This document shows positions 56,919 through 64,000 of a stretch of DNA of 64,000 nt, piece after piece; within the stretch, counting starts at the first letter, position 1; each line of letters starts with the position of its first letter. The translations under genes and the position numbers were made by a program. Below the pieces are notes generated by a model. That model made no database searches. It was not told where the DNA came from and was given only the letters and a program-made list of their open reading frames with translations. This stretch comes from Acidobacteriota bacterium (GTDB taxonomy: Bacteria > Acidobacteriota > Blastocatellia > RBC074), in contig JACPYM010000029.1 of NCBI GenBank assembly GCA_016196035.1, positions 186,001-250,000 on the forward strand, read 5' to 3'.

Positions 56919-57247
56919 TTCGCTTTCTTCTGCTTGGCTGCTTTCATGTCGCTCAATAACGTGTCCAGCTTGTCGAATCGGTTCTCCCATATTTTACGGA
57001 AGCCCGCTAACCAGTCCTGCACTTCATCCAGCGCTGCGGGCTGAACAAAACAATATCGTTCTCGCCCCTGTTGCCGCATCTCGACCAAGCCGCACTCGGT
57101 GAGAATTCTGATGTGCTTGGAGATGGCTTGTCGGCTCGTATGAAAGCTGTCCGCCACGCCATTCAGCGTCAACGCCTGCTGAGCAATCAAACTAATGATT
57201 TCCCGCCGGGTCGGGTCTGCAATCGCCTGGAACACATCTCTTCTCAT
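56915..57247 (-). CDS. ArsR/SmtB-type winged-helix repressor
   Basis: 110 aa. N-terminal DVFQAIADPTRREIISLIAQ, the recognition region FHTSRQAISKHIRILTECGLVEMR and the wing QQGRERYCFVQ are all present. No CxC metal site is visible, so it probably belongs to the non-metal ArsR group that controls SRPBCC genes. The ATG at 57247 precedes the conserved start of the domain. The 28-bp palindrome at 57255-57317 lies directly upstream and is a natural operator candidate. Confidence 0.92.
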   Translation of the reverse strand: MRRDVFQAIADPTRREIISLIAQQALTLNGVADSFHTSRQAISKHIRILTECGLVEMRQQGRERYCFVQPAALDEVQDWLAGFRKIWENRFDKLDTLLSDMKAAKQKKAK

Positions 57248-57254
57248 AAAAACA

Positions 57255-57317
57255 TTATCTCTTGCGCAACTGAACGGTTGCACTATAAATGCAACCGTTC
57301 AGTTGCGCAAGAGATAA
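57255..57317. promoter_or_regulatory. Perfect 28-bp palindrome upstream of the ArsR gene
   Basis: TTATCTCTTGCGCAACTGAA and the next eight bases (CGGTTGCA; 57255-57282) are repeated exactly inverted at 57290-57317, separated by CTATAAA. Each arm itself contains a GCAACCGTTCAGTTGC-type half-operator. It is probably the ArsR operator region duplicated in inverted form. Confidence 0.85.
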
Positions 57318-57329
57318 TTTTGAAATTGT

Positions 57330-57503
57330 GTTGTTCTTGCCAACACCCCATTCGCCGTCGAGAACTTTCCAGTGGCCGTTGTCGCCTTCGGGAAGCTTCC
57401 AGCCGGTTAGATCGCGGCCATTGAAGAGCAAGACGAAGCCGGGCGGCGCTTGCCGAGCGTGCAACGTGGGCAACAGGCTCAGACTCGTCAGACAGAACAA
57501 CAA
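57330..57503 (-). pseudogene. N-terminal fragment of a DUF1080 (3-keto-disaccharide hydrolase-like) protein
   Basis: The frame reads a signal-like MLFCLTSLSLLPTLHA, then GFVLLFNGRDLTGWKLPEGD and WKVLDGEWGVG, the typical start of DUF1080 concanavalin-like proteins. Homology stops near the edge of the 57255-57317 palindrome and the frame then reads through unrelated repeat sequence. About 150 or more C-terminal residues are missing. Confidence 0.8.
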
Positions 57504-57537
57504 GATTGGCTTGTGCCTGATGAAGCTCCCGGGAAAT

Positions 57538-57659
57538 CTGGGTACGCAGCGCTTTCAGCGTGCAGGCCTGTCATGAGGCGTATTGAGACTGAAAGGAAAT
57601 TCCTTTGGTTTGAATTGGTCTTACGCCACGTCTGCACGCTGGAAGCGCTGCGTACCCAG
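57538..57659. repeat. Palindromic element with about 29-bp arms (CTGGGTACGCAGCGCTTTCA...)
   Basis: The left arm 57538-57567 and right arm 57631-57659 are inverted copies with two or three mismatches. A smaller AAAGGAAATTCCTTT palindrome lies in the centre. It sits between the DUF1080 fragment and the end of hutH, 7 bases from the hutH stop. REPIN/MITE-like; no coding capacity. Confidence 0.85.
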
Positions 57660-57665
57660 GGTTTG

Positions 57666-59156
57666 TTATTTCAACTCTTTGACCAAATGCGTGAGTGATT
57701 CGATATAGCCTGACAACTGCATGTCAACCGTCAGTGCGGGCACGTGCTCACGCACGCGCGCATAAACTTCTTGCAGTTGTGGCCCTGGCTTGAGTGGTTG
57801 CAAAAATTCCAGCCCCTGTGCCGCGCACAATAGCTCTATTGCCAGAATAATCTCAACGTGGCGGACGATCTGCGCAAACTTTAGCGCCGCCGTCATGCCC
57901 ATCGAAACATGGTCTTCCTTATTCGCCGAGGTCGGCAGCGTGAAGACCGACGCCGGATGCGCCAGTACATTGTTTTCGGCGATCAATGAAGCCGCCGTGA
58001 CTTGCGCGATCATCAGGCCGGAGTTGGTGCCGGGGTGCGGCGAGAGAAACGCGGGCAAGCCGGAAAGCTGCGGATTGACCAGCCGTTCGACGCGCCGTTC
58101 AGAAATCGTCGCCAGGTCGGCGATGGCGATGGCCGCGTAATCGTAAGCTAGCGCAACTGGTTCGCCGTGAAAGTTGCCGCCGCTGAGGACTTCGCCCGTT
58201 TCAACAAAGACCAGCGGGTTGTCGGTGGCGCTGTTGATTTCGATCTCGACGATGCCGCGCACGTGGGCGAGCGCGTCACGCACCGCGCCGTGCACTTGCG
58301 GCATGCAACGCAAGGCATAAGCATCTTGCACGCGCGGGTCTACGGCCTTGTCACGATGGGATTCGCGGATTTCGCTGTCGGCGAGCAATTCGCGCAAGCG
58401 CGTGGCGCTGGCGGCCTGGCCGCTATGCGGGCGCACGGCGTGAATCCGTTCGTCAAAGGCCACTGGTGTCCCGCGCAAAGCTTCGAGCGTCAGCGCGCCG
58501 ATCACATCGGCGGCTTCGGCCAAACGCAAGGCGTCGTAAAGCGCCAAGCCGCCCACCGCCGTCATTGCCTGTGTGCCATTGAGCAGCGCCAGGCCTTCTT
58601 TCGCCTCCAGCACGAGCGGCGCGATGCCCGCGCGTTGCAAGGCTACGCCGCCGGGCCGCCGTTCGCCCTGATAAAAGGCTTCGCCCTCGCCAATCGTGAC
58701 CAGCGCCAGATGCGCGAGCGGCGCCAGATCGCCCGAAGCGCCGACCGAACCGCGCGAGGGAATCACCGGATGCACGCCCGCGTTCAGCATTGCCAGCAGC
58801 GTTTCGATCACGATGGGACGGCAACCCGAATAACCTTTGGCGAGCACGTTGGCGCGGTGCAAGAGCATGGCGCGCACGGCGCGTTCGTCGAGCGGTTCGC
58901 CCACGCCGCAGGCATGCGAGCGCACGAGGTTGAGCTGCAATTGCTGCAATTCAGCGGCGGGGATGGTGACTTCGGAAAGCGCGCCGAAGCCGGTGTTAAT
59001 ACCGTAAGCGACTTCGCCGCGCGCGATGATGGCTTCGACAAACTGGCGCGCCTGTTCAACGCGGTGGCGGGCGCGGGCGGCGAGCGTAGCCGCTGCGCCG
59101 TCGGCGACCGCTGCGGTTTGGGCCAGGGTGAGCGAGTTGCCGTCGAGTTCAAGCAT
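57666..59156 (-). CDS. hutH: Histidine ammonia-lyase
   Basis: 496 aa, cytosolic. It eliminates ammonia from histidine to give urocanate. The Ala-Ser-Gly triad that forms the MIO cofactor is seen in [18 protein letters not shown]. Other family segments are [62 protein letters not shown] and the late [13 protein letters not shown]-equivalent ([14 protein letters not shown]). The length is typical. It is followed at 3 kb by hutU on the same strand; hutI and hutG are not in the window. Confidence 0.97.
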   Translation of the reverse strand: MLELDGNSLTLAQTAAVADGAAATLAARARHRVEQARQFVEAIIARGEVAYGINTGFGALSEVTIPAAELQQLQLNLVRSHACGVGEPLDERAVRAMLLHRANVLAKGYSGCRPIVIETLLAMLNAGVHPVIPSRGSVGASGDLAPLAHLALVTIGEGEAFYQGERRPGGVALQRAGIAPLVLEAKEGLALLNGTQAMTAVGGLALYDALRLAEAADVIGALTLEALRGTPVAFDERIHAVRPHSGQAASATRLRELLADSEIRESHRDKAVDPRVQDAYALRCMPQVHGAVRDALAHVRGIVEIEINSATDNPLVFVETGEVLSGGNFHGEPVALAYDYAAIAIADLATISERRVERLVNPQLSGLPAFLSPHPGTNSGLMIAQVTAASLIAENNVLAHPASVFTLPTSANKEDHVSMGMTAALKFAQIVRHVEIILAIELLCAAQGLEFLQPLKPGPQLQEVYARVREHVPALTVDMQLSGYIESLTHLVKELK

Positions 59157-59290
59157 TTGATTGATGACCTTTCTGAGTTTCCGAATGGGCTATTCATAGT
59201 TCATTGGCTGGCGCGTCGCAATGCGCGGAAGGTGACGTGTCTGCGCGTATGATCATTAGGTCAAACCGGATGAATAGCGGCCAGTACATT

Positions 59291-59378
59291 TGGCCGCAGA
59301 TGAACGCAGAAAGACGCTGATCTAATCTGATGATTAACCGTATTCATCTGCGTTTGTCTGCGTTTATCCGCGGCTGGT
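59291..59378. repeat. GGCCGCAGATGAACGC / inverted TCTGCGTTTATCCGCGG repeat
   Basis: The left arm (GGCCGCAGATGAACGCAGAA) and right arm (ATTCATCTGCGTTTGTCTGC and CGTTTATCCGCGG) form an imperfect inverted pair of iterated TCTGCGTTT units. A related partial copy occurs near 20939-20971. It occupies much of the 342-base gap 59157-59498, which has no gene. Confidence 0.75.
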
Positions 59379-59498
59379 CAACCTGCCGGCAAAGATTCTG
59401 ATTGAGCCGCAGCGCCCTTGTGTAGTATGCATGGCGCGCATTCCCGCCTGCTTGAACAATCCGGTTTGGACAATTTGCTTGCCTGTATGGAGGATCTG

Positions 59499-60815
59499 AT
59501 GGTGAACGCGGTGTTAGTGAAGAATGAGGGACGGATCAACAGTCTGTTGAATGCCGAACGTGTGCGCGGCTGGTCCGGTGTCGTGTTGGTGGTGTATCTG
59601 GCGCTGCTGCTGGTTTCGTTTGCGACGGCGGTGCGGAATGAGGGGCAGACGATTTTTGGCACGACGTTGGGCGCTGATTTTCCAGCGTTTTATGTGGCAG
59701 GCAAGATCGTCAACCAACAAGGCGCGGCGCAGCTTTACAACCGCGACCTACAGGGCGTGCTCTATCACAAACTGTTTCCCCACGAAGAGCCTGAGGCGTT
59801 GTTGCCTTATCTGAACGCCCCTTTCTTTGCGTTGCCGTTTCCATTGCTGGCGCGTTTGCCTTATGCCTGGGCGTATCTGTGCTGGTCACTCATTACGCTG
59901 GGATTGTATCTGGCGGGCTTCACCCTGTTGTGGCGCGAGTTGGAAGGCTTGCCAGTCACGGCGTATCGCACCGCGCTGATCCTGGCTTTGTCATTTATGC
60001 CCTTCCTGGTCGAATGCGTGGCGGGCGGGCAGACCTCGGCATTTGGTTTTTTTGCCGTGGCGCTGGCTATCGTGCTGGAACGGCGCGGGCATTGGTTTTG
60101 GAGCGGTGTGGCGTTGGCGCTGTTGCTTTACAAGCCCACGTTGCTGGTGTTGCTTGGCCCCATGATCTTGTTGACGAGGCGCTGGCGCACGCTGGCCGGC
60201 ATGGCAGCGGGCGTCGCGGGATTGCTGGCGCTTTCGGCGCTGACCTTGAGTCTGGACGTGACGCTCGGCTGGTTCAGAACGCTGCTGGGCTTTGCGCAAC
60301 TTTCGACCAGCGGCACGTCGGGCGAGGCTTCGGGGTTGCGGATTTGGAAATATGTTGACGTGAACGCCTTCGCGCGCGCCTTCTGGGGTGGCAATGCACT
60401 GCTGCGCTGGTTGACGGTGGGTGTGGCGGTCGCAGCGTTCTTGCCCATGTTGGTGCGGGCTTGGTGGCCGCGTGGCGACCGCAGCAGCGAAAACAGGGAA
60501 GCCGATTGGGCGTTGGCGATTGCCTGGACGCCAGTGCTGAATTTGTATCTGGGCGTCTATGACGTGACCTTGATCGTGGTCAGCGCGGTGTTGCTGGCGG
60601 CTTGGCAATGGCGGCAAGGCGGTTTGCGCGTGGAAGCGAAAGTTTTGTTCCTGCTGCTTTACGTGACGCCGTGGTTGGCGCAGCCGGTGGCGAAAGCGAC
60701 GGGGTTGCAATTGTTGACCGTCGTGCTGGCCGCGTTTGGGCTGTATGTATTGCGTTGGCGGCAGGCGGAGCAGGAAGGCAGGGCAACCGTGCAATTGGAG
60801 TTTGAGCCGGTTTGA
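59499..60815 (+). CDS. GT87-like (DUF2029) polytopic glycosyltransferase family protein
   Basis: 438 aa, inner membrane, with about 11 hydrophobic segments. Typical GT87/DUF2029 features: an extracytoplasmic Asp motif in TTLGADFPAFYVAGKIV (D in GADF), FPHEEPEALLPYLNAPFFALPF and GQTSAFGFFAVALAIVLERRGHWFWSGVALALLLYKP. Relatives transfer mannose from polyprenyl-phosphate mannose. The ATG at 59499 has GGAGG 6 bases upstream; an in-frame upstream extension is less likely. No cell-wall gene cluster is adjacent. Confidence 0.85.
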   Translation: MVNAVLVKNEGRINSLLNAERVRGWSGVVLVVYLALLLVSFATAVRNEGQTIFGTTLGADFPAFYVAGKIVNQQGAAQLYNRDLQGVLYHKLFPHEEPEALLPYLNAPFFALPFPLLARLPYAWAYLCWSLITLGLYLAGFTLLWRELEGLPVTAYRTALILALSFMPFLVECVAGGQTSAFGFFAVALAIVLERRGHWFWSGVALALLLYKPTLLVLLGPMILLTRRWRTLAGMAAGVAGLLALSALTLSLDVTLGWFRTLLGFAQLSTSGTSGEASGLRIWKYVDVNAFARAFWGGNALLRWLTVGVAVAAFLPMLVRAWWPRGDRSSENREADWALAIAWTPVLNLYLGVYDVTLIVVSAVLLAAWQWRQGGLRVEAKVLFLLLYVTPWLAQPVAKATGLQLLTVVLAAFGLYVLRWRQAEQEGRATVQLEFEPV

Positions 60816-60847
60816 TCTTTTGTGAATGCTGGCGCTGTGCTGTGCAC

Positions 60848-61090
60848 GGTCTTCAAGCGATTCTCAGCATCGTAGCTGAAACGCGCTGGGCCGCTGCTGG
60901 GCGTGAATGTATCGCGCGTCTGATTGCCCGCCGCGTCATATTCAAGCGCGCCGCTCTGTCCGCCCGGTATGCCCAGTCGGTTGTTCGTTGTGGAGGCCGC
61001 ATAGACCAGATTGTTGATGGCGCTGGTCGGCGTCGTTGTGCCGCCCGCTGAAGTCAGTGCCCAATCGAACCAGTTGAAGTTGCCGCCGTT
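60848..61090 (-). pseudogene. Displaced Rhs core fragment
   Basis: About 80 codons of a second Rhs copy, colinear with 62770-63030 of the main Rhs gene (the end of the carbohydrate-binding region NWFDWALT..., TTPTSAINNLVYA, and the first YD units SGALEYDAAGNQTRDTF). Identity is high but with substitutions and short differences. It begins about 6 bases after the candidate immunity gene stop and has no start or C-terminus. Confidence 0.85.
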
Positions 61091-61095
61091 GTGCC

Positions 61096-61554
61096 CTATC
61101 GCTTATATGCGATGACTACCATACGAGTCTCCTCAGCTTGTAGAGGGTGAAAGTTGATGTAGTAAACCTGTTTGATTTGCTTTCCTGCCTGCGCAGATCT
61201 GATGTTGTTTGAGTCAAATGGTTTCTTGTCAACTCCGATGACCCACTCCCCTCCAAACTTTGAGAGATAAACTGATTCAAAGAGAAGGTCATATTTGCCG
61301 AAAGTGAAACGCACGCTCACTTTCTCATTGTTCTGAATTTGAGCAGGCACGATGAAGCTATCATCGGAAACATCCAACTCGGTCTTTTCGCCGACAGCGT
61401 AAATGACAATTTTCGGCTGCCTTGGCCCTCTTACTAGCTTACCGTCAATCTCAAACCTGAACTTTACAATCCTGGCTTGTGCGTTGGTTTGAATTGGTAA
61501 AACTGCAATCAAGCAAACGAGAAAGGCTTGAAACAAACTCATTTTGAACATCAT
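61096..61554 (-). CDS. Exported protein, candidate immunity to the Rhs C-terminal domain
   Basis: 152 aa. A signal peptide (MMFKMSLFQAFLVCLIAVLPIQTNAQ) is followed by a beta-rich domain (VKFRFEIDGKLVRGPRQPKIVIYAVGEKTELDV..., VRFTFGKYDLLFESVYLSKFGGEWVIGVD). No named family. Its start overlaps the Rhs stop by 4 bases (61551-61554), and it is AT-rich like the Rhs C-terminal region. That position, directly after a polymorphic-toxin domain, is where immunity genes sit. The signal peptide suggests it acts in the periplasm. Function is inferred. Confidence 0.6.
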   Translation of the reverse strand: MMFKMSLFQAFLVCLIAVLPIQTNAQARIVKFRFEIDGKLVRGPRQPKIVIYAVGEKTELDVSDDSFIVPAQIQNNEKVSVRFTFGKYDLLFESVYLSKFGGEWVIGVDKKPFDSNNIRSAQAGKQIKQVYYINFHPLQAEETRMVVIAYKR

Positions 61555-63285
61555 TTTTTCCCCAATTTCAAAAATTGATTTAGCGGAAAAGTCCCTCTTT
61601 GACCGGAGTTGTTGTAAAAGTAGACCGTCTTATCTCTGGCCCCAACGACAATGTTATTTGTAGTTGCATTGCCAATGTCTACTGAAGATGGGGGCTGATT
61701 AAAGTTGTAAGTTGTTGTTGTGCCACCAATGACACCCGGTCCCGGCCCAATAACAACTTCGCCTTTGGGATGGATATGAAATGTTCCTTGAAGGTTAACG
61801 ATTCGCCCAGCATCTGCCGAATTTGCGGGATCACCAGTTTTGATAGTAGCGGTAGAATCTTTTTGAGGATTGGACACCGAGCCAGCTTTTGCGGGCACAA
61901 CTGCCTGATTGCCACTTGCATCAAGTCCCCATTGGCCACCTTCTTCATGAAATCCGCCCTGTGTGTCGTCAGTGGTTTTACTGTTGCCTCGCTGAACCGC
62001 AGTGCCGATTGCGTCTCTAACGGCAGCATCTGGGGCTTCAATGTAATCTGAAGAGCTTACCGAACTGACTGGAGTATTGCCTTTGGTTTTCTCAATCTGC
62101 TTTGCTGTTTTATCGTTGGTGACAATGTAGGCCTTTCCATCATCAATACCGTCTGTTCCGATCTTTTTACCATTTTGGTTGTAGAAGTCACCAGCAAGCA
62201 TTCCGGTAGGGTCAGAAAAACGAAGCGGGTTGTTGTAAGAGTAAGAATATCTGTTCCAACTTTGTGGCCTGATGGCAGATGCAGAAGCCATTAGCGGATC
62301 AACGCCCGTGAACCGTCCTTGTACGCTGGCGCAATACCGCGCTTGTGCAAAATCTAAACCCGTTTCCGTGTCTCGCTCATACGCCCCAAACCGTTGCCGG
62401 ATCGCACTCACCGCATACCCGCTCCCCGCATTCCCCCGCACCCCCACATTCGCCCCCAACTCTTCTCCACACGGCAAGTAATCGTGCCGCGTCACCGCAT
62501 TCCACGCCCCACTGGCCGCAAGCTCCAGCCGCGTCGAACCCAACTGATCCGGCATCAACCACGTCACGGTGCTGCCTGCCGCCGTCACCAGCAATTGCCC
62601 GTTGCGATAGCCGTACTCCTTCTGCGGACTGCTTGCCGCGCCGCTCGCCGCATACTCCGCCAGCAACTCGCCGCCGATGCCATACGCTTGCCACGTTTCG
62701 ACGCTATTCGCCAGCCGTTTTACGCGCTTGCCATCGCCGTCGTAAGTGTACGTGGCATAGGTAAAGTTCTGCGTGTCGTTCATTACCGTCTTCAAGCGAT
62801 TCTCGGCGTCATAGCTGAAACGCGCGACGCCGCTTTGCGTGAAAGTGTCGCGCGTCTGATTGCCCGCCGCGTCATATTCGAGCGCGCCGCTCTGCCCGGC
62901 AGGCACACCAAGCCGGTTGTTGGTCGCCGACACCGCATAAACCAGATTGTTGATCGCACTGGTTGGCGTCGTCGTGCCGCCCGCTGTGGTCAGCGCCCAA
63001 TCAAACCAGTTGAAATTGCCGCCGCCGATGTCAAACACCACTTTCATCACGTGCTGGCCTTTGCTCAACGTGATATTGGGTGTGCTGATGGTGGTGAAGA
63101 CCGTCCAGCCGCCCGTGTTGGGCACGGCCACGGTGCCGGTCTTGTTGACGCCGTCTATCTCGACGTGGAAGGTCGCGCCGTTTTGCGCCGAAGCCAGCCG
63201 CGTTGACAGCGTATAGGTGCCGGTCGTCGTGACGTTGAGCGTGTATTTCAGCCATTCACCGTTGTTCGTCCAACCGACGTTGTGC
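61551..63285 (-). CDS. Rhs/YD-repeat protein, C-terminal part with JAB-like toxin domain (frame-shifted)
   Basis: Continues the gene whose upstream part is in another frame (63248-64000). In order: the second half of a CBM6-like domain (VGWTNNGEWLKYTLNV...), YD repeats (EYDAAGNQTRDTF, FSYDAENRLKTV, YTYDGDGKRVKRL), the Rhs hallmark end RYYASVQGRFTGVDPL-type (here RYCASVQGRFTGVDPLMAS) and a variable C-terminus of about 215 residues. That C-terminus has GGFHEEGGQWG, FHIHPKGE and PPSSVDIGNA...VYFYN, an E/HxHP/SxxD pattern of JAB/MPN metalloproteases. It is AT-rich relative to the core. The GC of the core matches its surroundings. Confidence 0.85.
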
Positions 63286-64000
63286 CGCCATCGTTCGTCT
63301 CGATGTCCACGCCTTCGCTGGGACGGTATTGGCCACCGTTGTTGCTGGTGTCGGCATCGCTGTAACCAACGCCCTGCCCACCCCAATCGAAATCTTCTGC
63401 TTCGACGCGGCCCGGCGCTTGGCGGACGGCGTAATTGTAGGGCGTCGAATTGCTCGCGCCGCCAAAGGTTTGGCTGGCATCCAGCGTGCGGTTGCCAAAA
63501 CGGTCGTACAGATAGGCCTGTAGCATAGGAACAGCGGGCGTTTGCGTGGCGCTGCCATAACTTTGCTCGACGATTTGCGTGATGCGATTTAGCGCGTCGT
63601 AGCTGTAGTAGTCAATCGCCGCTGCCCACGCCGTGGCGGGTGTGGCGCTCAAGGGAACGAACGTATCCATGCGCCAGACGTTGCCGTTGTTGTTCGTGCC
63701 GCCGTCGCCGATGGTGTAGTTGGTGTTGTAATACAACTGCGTCGAGCCGCGATCTTGCGAACCCATCGTCCAACTGCCGCTGCTGTTGCCGTCGTTGATG
63801 GTGTTGCTGTCGCTGCCGACCCGCATATCAAAAAGCTGCAAGCGGTTGTTGTAATGCCGCCGGTGATAAAGCGGTGTGGTGGTACCGAACCGCTCTTTGG
63901 TCAACTGGCCCGCCGCGGTGTAGCTGATGCCGGTGGCGTAATTGCGCGACACGCCATCGCCCAGCGTGCCCATCGCGCTGCTGGCGCGTCCGGCGGTGTC
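63248..64000 (-). CDS. Rhs/YD-repeat protein, upstream part (runs off window; frame shift near 63284)
   Basis: Open to the window edge, so the 5' end lies outside. It contains YD-type units (ISYTAAGQLTKERFG, AAIDYYSYDALNRITQIVEQ, MLQAYLYDRFGNRTLDASQ) and the first half of a CBM6-like domain (RVEAEDFDWGGQGVGYSDAD, GGQYRPSEGVDIETNDGG). The frame then leaves the domain and stops at 63248. Adding a single base after DGG would restore DGGHNVGW and join it to the downstream part. This may be a genuine mutation or a base-calling error. Confidence 0.82.
   Translation of the reverse strand, partial: DTAGRASSAMGTLGDGVSRNYATGISYTAAGQLTKERFGTTTPLYHRRHYNNRLQLFDMRVGSDSNTINDGNSSGSWTMGSQDRGSTQLYYNTNYTIGDGGTNNNGNVWRMDTFVPLSATPATAWAAAIDYYSYDALNRITQIVEQSYGSATQTPAVPMLQAYLYDRFGNRTLDASQTFGGASNSTPYNYAVRQAPGRVEAEDFDWGGQGVGYSDADTSNNGGQYRPSEGVDIETNDGGTTSVGRTTVNG

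Overview
The window is a bacterial chromosome segment, about 60% GC over most of its length, that most resembles Acidobacteriota (probably Blastocatellia-like). The lineage is inferred from gene content: a large TonB-dependent receptor with a carboxypeptidase-regulatory-like N-terminal domain, a Ser/Thr kinase fused to TolB-like and TPR regions, a winged-helix/TPR regulator, a sigma/anti-sigma/CHAT-TPR cluster, a caspase/WD40 protein and many REP-like palindromes. No rRNA, tRNA or CRISPR array was recognised.

Layout. 1-6.7 kb: the 3' part of a large NAD-glutamate dehydrogenase, an Rpn/PD-(D/E)XK-like protein and glycerol kinase. 6.9-16.7 kb, minus strand: two exported proteins (one a reprolysin-like metalloprotease), a small unknown protein, an anti-sigma-like membrane protein, a sigma factor, a CHAT-TPR protein and a truncated RNA 2'-phosphotransferase. 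17-20.7 kb: a metal uptake block (outer-membrane protein, substrate-binding protein, permease, no ATPase), ending against a glycerol kinase 3' fragment. 21-30 kb: phytanoyl-CoA dioxygenase-like protein, phosphotransferase, kinase/TPR protein, MgtE followed by a relic of a second mgtE, and a di-haem peroxidase. 30-37.2 kb, minus strand: the tldD/pmbA pair, split by an AT-rich insertion. 37.8-44 kb: the TonB-dependent receptor, the winged-helix/TPR regulator and a DUF418 membrane protein. 44-52.7 kb, minus strand: a HExxH protein, a caspase/WD40 protein and a RAYT-type transposase sitting between its own REP elements. 53-59.2 kb: hutU and hutH, separated by a Gfo/Idh/MocA oxidoreductase, an ArsR-SRPBCC-VOC operon and a DUF1080 fragment. 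59.5-64 kb: a GT87-like membrane protein and an Rhs locus with a JAB-like C-terminal domain and a candidate immunity gene.

The most interesting locus is 32968-34374. It is an AT-rich gene (about 36% GC in two lines counted) whose product starts with a Cas10/GGDEF-like palm domain carrying D-x-D and GGDD motifs, the signature of minimal CRISPR polymerase (mCpol) nucleotide cyclases. A Rossmann/CARF-like middle region and two C-terminal transmembrane helices follow. No cas genes are nearby. It looks like a one-gene nucleotide-signalling defence system of the mCpol/two-TM-effector (Panoptes-like) type, with synthase, sensor and membrane effector in one chain. It lies, with a DUF433 gene and REP palindromes, between tldD and pmbA.

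A second theme is genome plasticity. At least seven families of palindromic or tandem repeat are present, including a RAYT with matching GGAG-type REPs, a MITE-like element with a 9-bp direct duplication, and a three-copy palindrome family of which one copy overlaps the start of the sigma factor gene. There are also several 3'-end or internal gene relics (glpK, mgtE, DUF1080, rhs, kptA).
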